Origin: Candidatus Moduliflexus flocculans
GTDB taxonomy: Bacteria > Moduliflexota > Moduliflexia > Moduliflexales > Moduliflexaceae
Direction of reading: 5' to 3'
Assembly (NCBI GenBank): GCA_000739515.1
Contig: DF820456.1
Location: forward strand, 383,112-419,486
DNA length: 36,375 nt
Shown: positions 33,385 to 36,375 of the stretch, one piece after another
Position numbering within the stretch: position 1 is the first letter of the stretch
How the letters are laid out: the number at the start of each line of letters is the position of its first letter
Notes under the pieces: generated by a model
Told to the model about the DNA's origin: nothing
The model's input: the letters and a program-made list of their open reading frames with translations, nothing else
The model's database searches: none
Made by a program: the position numbers and the translations under genes

Positions 33385-33400
33385 GACGTTTGAAAAACCA

Positions 33401-34408
33401 CTACTGCACGTTGGTTCCGAATTGGGTATTCAGCCACTGCACGGCATCTGCGCGCGGCATGGTCCAGAAGGAGATGTTATACGCTTTATAGAAGAACTCT
33501 TCCGCAGGCTGCGAGGTCGGTTTTACTTTTCCGGATTTGACATCCATGATCAGGTCAATCCGACCGCGACCAGTTTCAATCGGGGGGAGTCCCATCGAGA
33601 GTTTCAATGAGCTATTGGGATCGTACACTTCTTTCATCTCAACTTCGTCAAAATCCACGCTGCACACGATCTCCGTCAGCGGTTTGCCGTTGTCCATCTT
33701 GCCGCGTCCAGCCTGAGTCAAGGCGGCCATCGTGCCGACCGTCAGGTTTGAGGCTTCGGAGTAGATTAAGTTGATTTCTGGATGGGTGGTCATGAGGTCT
33801 GTGATGATCTGTTTCGCGGCATCCGGCCCCTTGCTGGCATCCTGGCAGCCTAAGTCTTTCGCCGCAGGATCGACCGACAGCACGCCTTGCACGAACGGGT
33901 CAGTACGGCCAGATTTCACTTCGGTGTGGTTCGGCCAGCCTAATTGCACCATGACAATCGGTTTATCGGGATGAGCGGCCTTCCACTGTGTCGCCATCTC
34001 TGCGCCCATGGCGAACGAAATCCCTTTTTCATCGCTGCGGGCGGTCGGAATGCCGCTGTCGCCCAGCGGGCTGAAGAATGACGTCAGAATAATGCCCTTC
34101 GCAAGGGCTTCCTGCACGGCAGGTTTCACGGCTTCGTAATCCCAGATGTGCAGCGTCGCAGCATCCATGCCCTGTGCCATGATTTGGTCAACGTTCTGGG
34201 TCATGACCGCGCTATCGGATTTGCCATCGAAGATGTACACTTCTGCGCCGTACTTCTCTTTGGCGTATTTCTGGGCTTCGGTGGCTTGTCCCTGATGGAA
34301 TACGTTAGTGAGATCGGAGACGAAAAACGCGATCTTCAGCGGTTTATCAGCCGCATACGCAGGGGCAGCGAGCGCTAACATAACAAGCAATGCCATGAAT
34401 TTTTTCAT
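33401..34408 (-). CDS. Sugar ABC transporter periplasmic substrate-binding protein (operon 3)
   Basis: A 335-residue Peripla_BP_4-type binding protein. The signal peptide (MKKF, hydrophobic core, AYA-A) is probably cut after residue 19. RGKMDNGKPLTE and a following YDPNSSLKL tract match the operon 2 binding protein, so the pair are paralogues. AAGGAG lies 7 nt before ATG 34408. It is the first gene of operon 3, behind a leader of about 450 nt. Ligand unknown; context points to a sugar or polyol. Confidence 0.92.
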   Translation of the reverse strand: MKKFMALLVMLALAAPAYAADKPLKIAFFVSDLTNVFHQGQATEAQKYAKEKYGAEVYIFDGKSDSAVMTQNVDQIMAQGMDAATLHIWDYEAVKPAVQEALAKGIILTSFFSPLGDSGIPTARSDEKGISFAMGAEMATQWKAAHPDKPIVMVQLGWPNHTEVKSGRTDPFVQGVLSVDPAAKDLGCQDASKGPDAAKQIITDLMTTHPEINLIYSEASNLTVGTMAALTQAGRGKMDNGKPLTEIVCSVDFDEVEMKEVYDPNSSLKLSMGLPPIETGRGRIDLIMDVKSGKVKPTSQPAEEFFYKAYNISFWTMPRADAVQWLNTQFGTNVQ

Positions 34409-34777
34409 AATGTTTCTCCTTAGAAATACTGTTGGATAGTGTTTTGCGTGAGGGGATATTCCTCTTTTTCAGTAAAACACGACTTATTCTTGTTACTTCT
34501 TGGGGCAACGGCTTCTGCTTTTTGTTTGGCTCTTTCTCATTATCGTTGGCGTCTTCTCCCTCCCCCTCTTCATGATGATATTGTAAAGTTCGACGGCGTC
34601 GAATCTCTCAACATCATAAGAAGCATCCTCCTCGGTGAGGTTGGTTTGATGTTGTTTCACTCAATGAGAAATAGATCATCTTGTTCGCGTTTCAATTGAA
34701 GCGCTCATTCCATCAGGCCTACGTTGACATGCAAAATTTTTCTGTTCCTCGTTGACGTGAAATCTCTTGCCAACCCG

Positions 34778-34834
34778 TTCAGCCACAGGCATATTCTCGT
34801 TGGATATCTTTATGCGCATGGGTCAGATTGAGAA
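34778..34834 (-). promoter_or_regulatory. Conserved leader element of operon 3 (two blocks)
   Basis: Blocks 34813-34834 and 34778-34792 match 8976-8997 (21/22) and 8942-8956 (14/15) of operon 1. The inner spacing is 20 nt here and 19 nt there. On the transcript GACCC can pair with GGGUU, as in operon 1. Between the blocks GCAUA and UAUGC can pair here, whereas operon 1 offers AGGG and CCCU at the equivalent place. This hints at a structured RNA but rests on two copies only. Confidence 0.55.
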
Positions 34835-34868
34835 AGCTGAACGACTTCACTGTTTGGATATTGGGATT

Positions 34869-34897
34869 AAAATAGGCGGTGTAAAACAATTTGTCAA
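34869..34897 (-). promoter_or_regulatory. Sigma70-like promoter of operon 3
   Basis: Minus-strand TTGACA (34897-34892), 17-nt spacer, TATTTT (34874-34869). The predicted transcription start is near 34862. Spacing and -35 sequence are identical to operon 1. Confidence 0.75.
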
Positions 34898-34909
34898 GAA
34901 ATATTTTCT
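34891..34909. promoter_or_regulatory. Operator-like inverted repeat at the operon 3 -35 box
   Basis: TTGTCAAGAAATATTTTC (34891-34908) equals 9054-9071. AGAAA-TAT-TTTCT (34897-34909) is a perfect inverted repeat with a 3-nt spacer, matching AGAAA-TTA-TTTCT upstream of the nearby rpiR-type gene. Likely site for an RpiR-family regulator, by position and symmetry. Confidence 0.55.
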
Positions 34910-34993
34910 AAATTTACAATATTAATTAAATTTTTAAGAAGAAAATTCTTCCAATGAATAATAAAGGTCTGTTCCTTCATTCATGAGACAACA

Positions 34994-35091
34994 GTAAGTG
35001 TTTACGTTCCGCCGATATCCCCGTCGGCGGTACAGGATTTCCGTTTATTCGAGAGGCGAGCAGAACTGTCCGCTGAGACGTAAACAGTTAC
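34994..35091. repeat. Foldback element with GTAAGTGTTTACG termini
   Basis: 13-bp inverted termini with one mismatch (34994-35006 and 35079-35091) bound 98 bp. Inside, CCGCCGA and GTCGGCGG (about 35010-35030) form a second hairpin. The right terminus GTAAACAGTTAC recurs at about 24794-24806, so this is probably a further small repeat family. Confidence 0.6.
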
Positions 35092-35163
35092 AGGCAAAAG
35101 GACGATCATAAAACAGGCGGGAGGTTATGAAAAAAATTTTCTGCGTTGTTGATCGCGGAGACG

Positions 35164-36039
35164 CTATGCGTATTTCAAATATGACAACGCATGACGAGTT
35201 TTGGTCAGCCGTTCCATTACAGATGAGCCTTTTCGCAGGCCAACCGCGATATACAGCGTGTCAATCATCGCCAGTTGCACCAGCCGGGTAATCATCACAT
35301 CAGTGCGGTAATTTTTTTCTTCGGAGACAGTGACGACGCAGATATCCGCAATTTCGCCTAACGGAGATTCGGCGGAGCCGGTCAGCGCGACGATTTTGGC
35401 AATGGGTTTGGCGCGATTCGCCTGAATCAGAATGTCGCGGTTTTCGCCGGAATACGAGATGCAGAACACCACATCCCCCTCTTTCGGTTCGGTCAGGATG
35501 ACGGCATTAACATGTGGATCCGGTGAATAATGGCAATCGAAACCGAGCTCCGAAAACTTGAAAAACCCGTCAAACGCCACTATTCCGGCTGTGCCATAGC
35601 CTAAAAAAACAATCCGGCGCGCATGTTCCAGGATATCAACAACCTGTCGCAAGGCGTCCCGATGAATCGTCGCCATATTTTCATGCAAAATGCGCATGAT
35701 CCCCTGGAGCATTTTGGTGTTGATCGTTTCGACATCATCAGTGGCTGTAATCTCATCGTATGTCGCATAAAACGATTTTCCAGCAATTTCAGTCGCTAAA
35801 TCCACGCGAAAATCATTATAGCCGCCGAAACCGAGTATTTTATAAAAACGCACGACTGCCGATTCGCTTTTCACATTCGTCGCCTGCATCAACTCGCTGA
35901 TAGACATTCTCAGCACGCGAGCAGGCTGATCCAGAATATAGCGAGCGATTTGCTGCTGGGTCTGCGTCATCTGATGAAATTTGCTCCGGATCGTCTGGAG
36001 CACGGGCGTCTGAACCTGCGATGACGATAAGTTGTTCAT
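35164..36039 (-). CDS. RpiR/MurR-family transcriptional regulator with SIS domain (2)
   Basis: A 291-residue regulator: N-terminal HTH_6 domain (residues about 1-85; MSISELMQATNVKSESAVVRFYK near the recognition helix) and C-terminal SIS domain (about 130-270; GYGTAG, CISYSGENRDIL). Paralogous to the regulator at 9364-10227 along the whole length. It lies directly upstream of operon 3 on the same strand and separated by its promoter region, the same arrangement as regulator 1 and operon 1. It probably senses a phosphorylated intermediate of operon 3. The ribosome-binding site before ATG 36039 is weak (no clear GGAG). Confidence 0.92.
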   Translation of the reverse strand: MNNLSSSQVQTPVLQTIRSKFHQMTQTQQQIARYILDQPARVLRMSISELMQATNVKSESAVVRFYKILGFGGYNDFRVDLATEIAGKSFYATYDEITATDDVETINTKMLQGIMRILHENMATIHRDALRQVVDILEHARRIVFLGYGTAGIVAFDGFFKFSELGFDCHYSPDPHVNAVILTEPKEGDVVFCISYSGENRDILIQANRAKPIAKIVALTGSAESPLGEIADICVVTVSEEKNYRTDVMITRLVQLAMIDTLYIAVGLRKGSSVMERLTKTRHALSYLKYA

Positions 36040-36148
36040 AATCGTTCCATTATGTGATAAGCTATTTCAAGGGAAGGTTCGACATCTCGCCTGAACATAT
36101 CGGCCTTTTGAATGTCTGTATATGAAGTGTGGGGGAGGATAAAAAGAA

Positions 36149-36208
36149 TGTCAAGAAGATTTTTCTTGAATTAATCATGCGCTATATTATTTTAGAAATT
36201 ATTTCTAA
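36149..36208. promoter_or_regulatory. Candidate promoter and two operator palindromes of the second rpiR-type gene
   Basis: Minus-strand TTGACA (36154-36149) overlaps the inverted repeat TCAAGAA-N5-TTCTTGA (36151-36169). A second palindrome TTAGAAA-TTA-TTTCTAA lies at 36192-36208. The -10 at 17 nt (CACACT) is poor. The same TTGACA-plus-palindrome arrangement precedes operons 1 and 3, so the regulator may control itself as well. Confidence 0.5.
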
Positions 36209-36249
36209 GTTTTTAATATTCTTCGGTCTCTCCTGAGAGAGCATTACTC

Positions 36250-36375
36250 ACTCATGTTACGCAGCCGATTCGAGACGAATGACCGCACACTCCCCTCCGG
36301 GGAGGGGTTGGGGGTGGGTTCTTGACACGAGCAATCACTCACGGACGAACCCACCCCTTGCCCCTCCCAGGAGGG
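36250..36375. mobile_element. MITE-like element copy 3, cut by the window end
   Basis: The 126 nt from 36250 are identical to 24533-24658. The left terminal repeat ATGTTACGCAGC is at 36254-36265; the right terminus should lie about 26 nt beyond the window. It sits upstream of the second rpiR-type gene. Identity over the full visible length suggests recent spread or gene conversion. Confidence 0.75.

Larger units (their letters stand above)
34409..35163 (-). other. 755-nt regulatory gap between rpiR-type gene and operon 3
   Basis: No gene. It contains the operon 3 promoter (34869-34897) with its overlapping operator-like sequence, leader motifs at 34813-34834 and 34778-34792, and a foldback element at 34994-35091. 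Further palindromes in the leader are GTGTTTT/AAAACAC (34439-34480), TTCGACGGCGTCGAA near 34590 and AACATCA/TGATGTT near 34609-34652. The leader is thus rich in possible RNA structure. Confidence 0.7.

Noticed and set aside
1..36375. tRNA or rRNA genes, prophage or toxin-antitoxin genes
   Set aside because: I looked for them in the gaps on both strands and saw nothing supporting any of these.

Overview
The window is a carbohydrate-utilisation island. All 30 genes I can support lie on the minus strand, so transcription runs from high to low coordinates. The three substrate-binding proteins have ordinary cleavable signal peptides without a lipobox cysteine, which suggests a diderm bacterium with a periplasm. 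Base composition looks close to 50% GC, with AT-rich regulatory gaps. The intergenic spaces are full of palindromic repeats from many unrelated families, as in large-genome environmental bacteria. Candidate phylum KSB3/Modulibacteria is one guess from overall style; the sequence contains no phylogenetic marker, so I hold it weakly.

Layout in the direction of transcription. (A) 36039-24966: an RpiR-type regulator, a 755-nt regulatory gap, then operon 3: substrate-binding protein, double ATPase, two RbsC-type permeases, SDR dehydrogenase, class II ketose-(bis)phosphate aldolase, 2-hydroxyacid dehydrogenase and an L-xylulose-kinase-like FGGY kinase. (B) A 939-nt gap with a MITE-like repeat, then operon 2, 24026-10562: binding protein, permease, ATPase, permease, SMP-30/gluconolactonase-type lactonase, E1-alpha, E1-beta and E2 of a 2-oxoacid/acetoin-type dehydrogenase complex, a xylulokinase-type FGGY kinase, iron alcohol dehydrogenase, SDR, a 72-residue orphan and ribulose-phosphate 3-epimerase. 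(C) A second RpiR regulator (10227-9364), a 698-nt gap, then operon 1, 8665-99: binding protein, ATPase, permease, iron alcohol dehydrogenase, LyxK-like FGGY kinase, SDR and zinc alcohol dehydrogenase.

Each operon imports a sugar or polyol (or sugar-like compound), oxidises or reduces it with its dehydrogenases, and phosphorylates it with its own FGGY kinase. Operon 3 then offers an aldolase for C-C cleavage, operon 2 offers a 3-epimerase leading to the pentose phosphate pathway, and operon 1 carries neither. The oddest part is operon 2: a TPP/lipoyl dehydrogenase complex without its E3 subunit sits between a lactonase and a sugar kinase. I cannot match that set to a named pathway.

The clearest non-coding signal is shared by operons 1 and 3. 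Each has a TTGACA/17-nt/TATnTT promoter overlapped by an identical 18-nt operator-like sequence. A 22-nt motif follows at exactly the same distance, and a second 15-nt motif lies 19-20 nt further on. These sit near the start of leaders about 360-450 nt long and could be a regulatory RNA or a downstream operator. In all three operons a stem-loop lies directly after the binding-protein gene, each time from a different repeat family. A MITE-like element with ATGTTACGCAGC termini occurs three times; one copy fits flush between a stop codon and the next start region inside operon 1.
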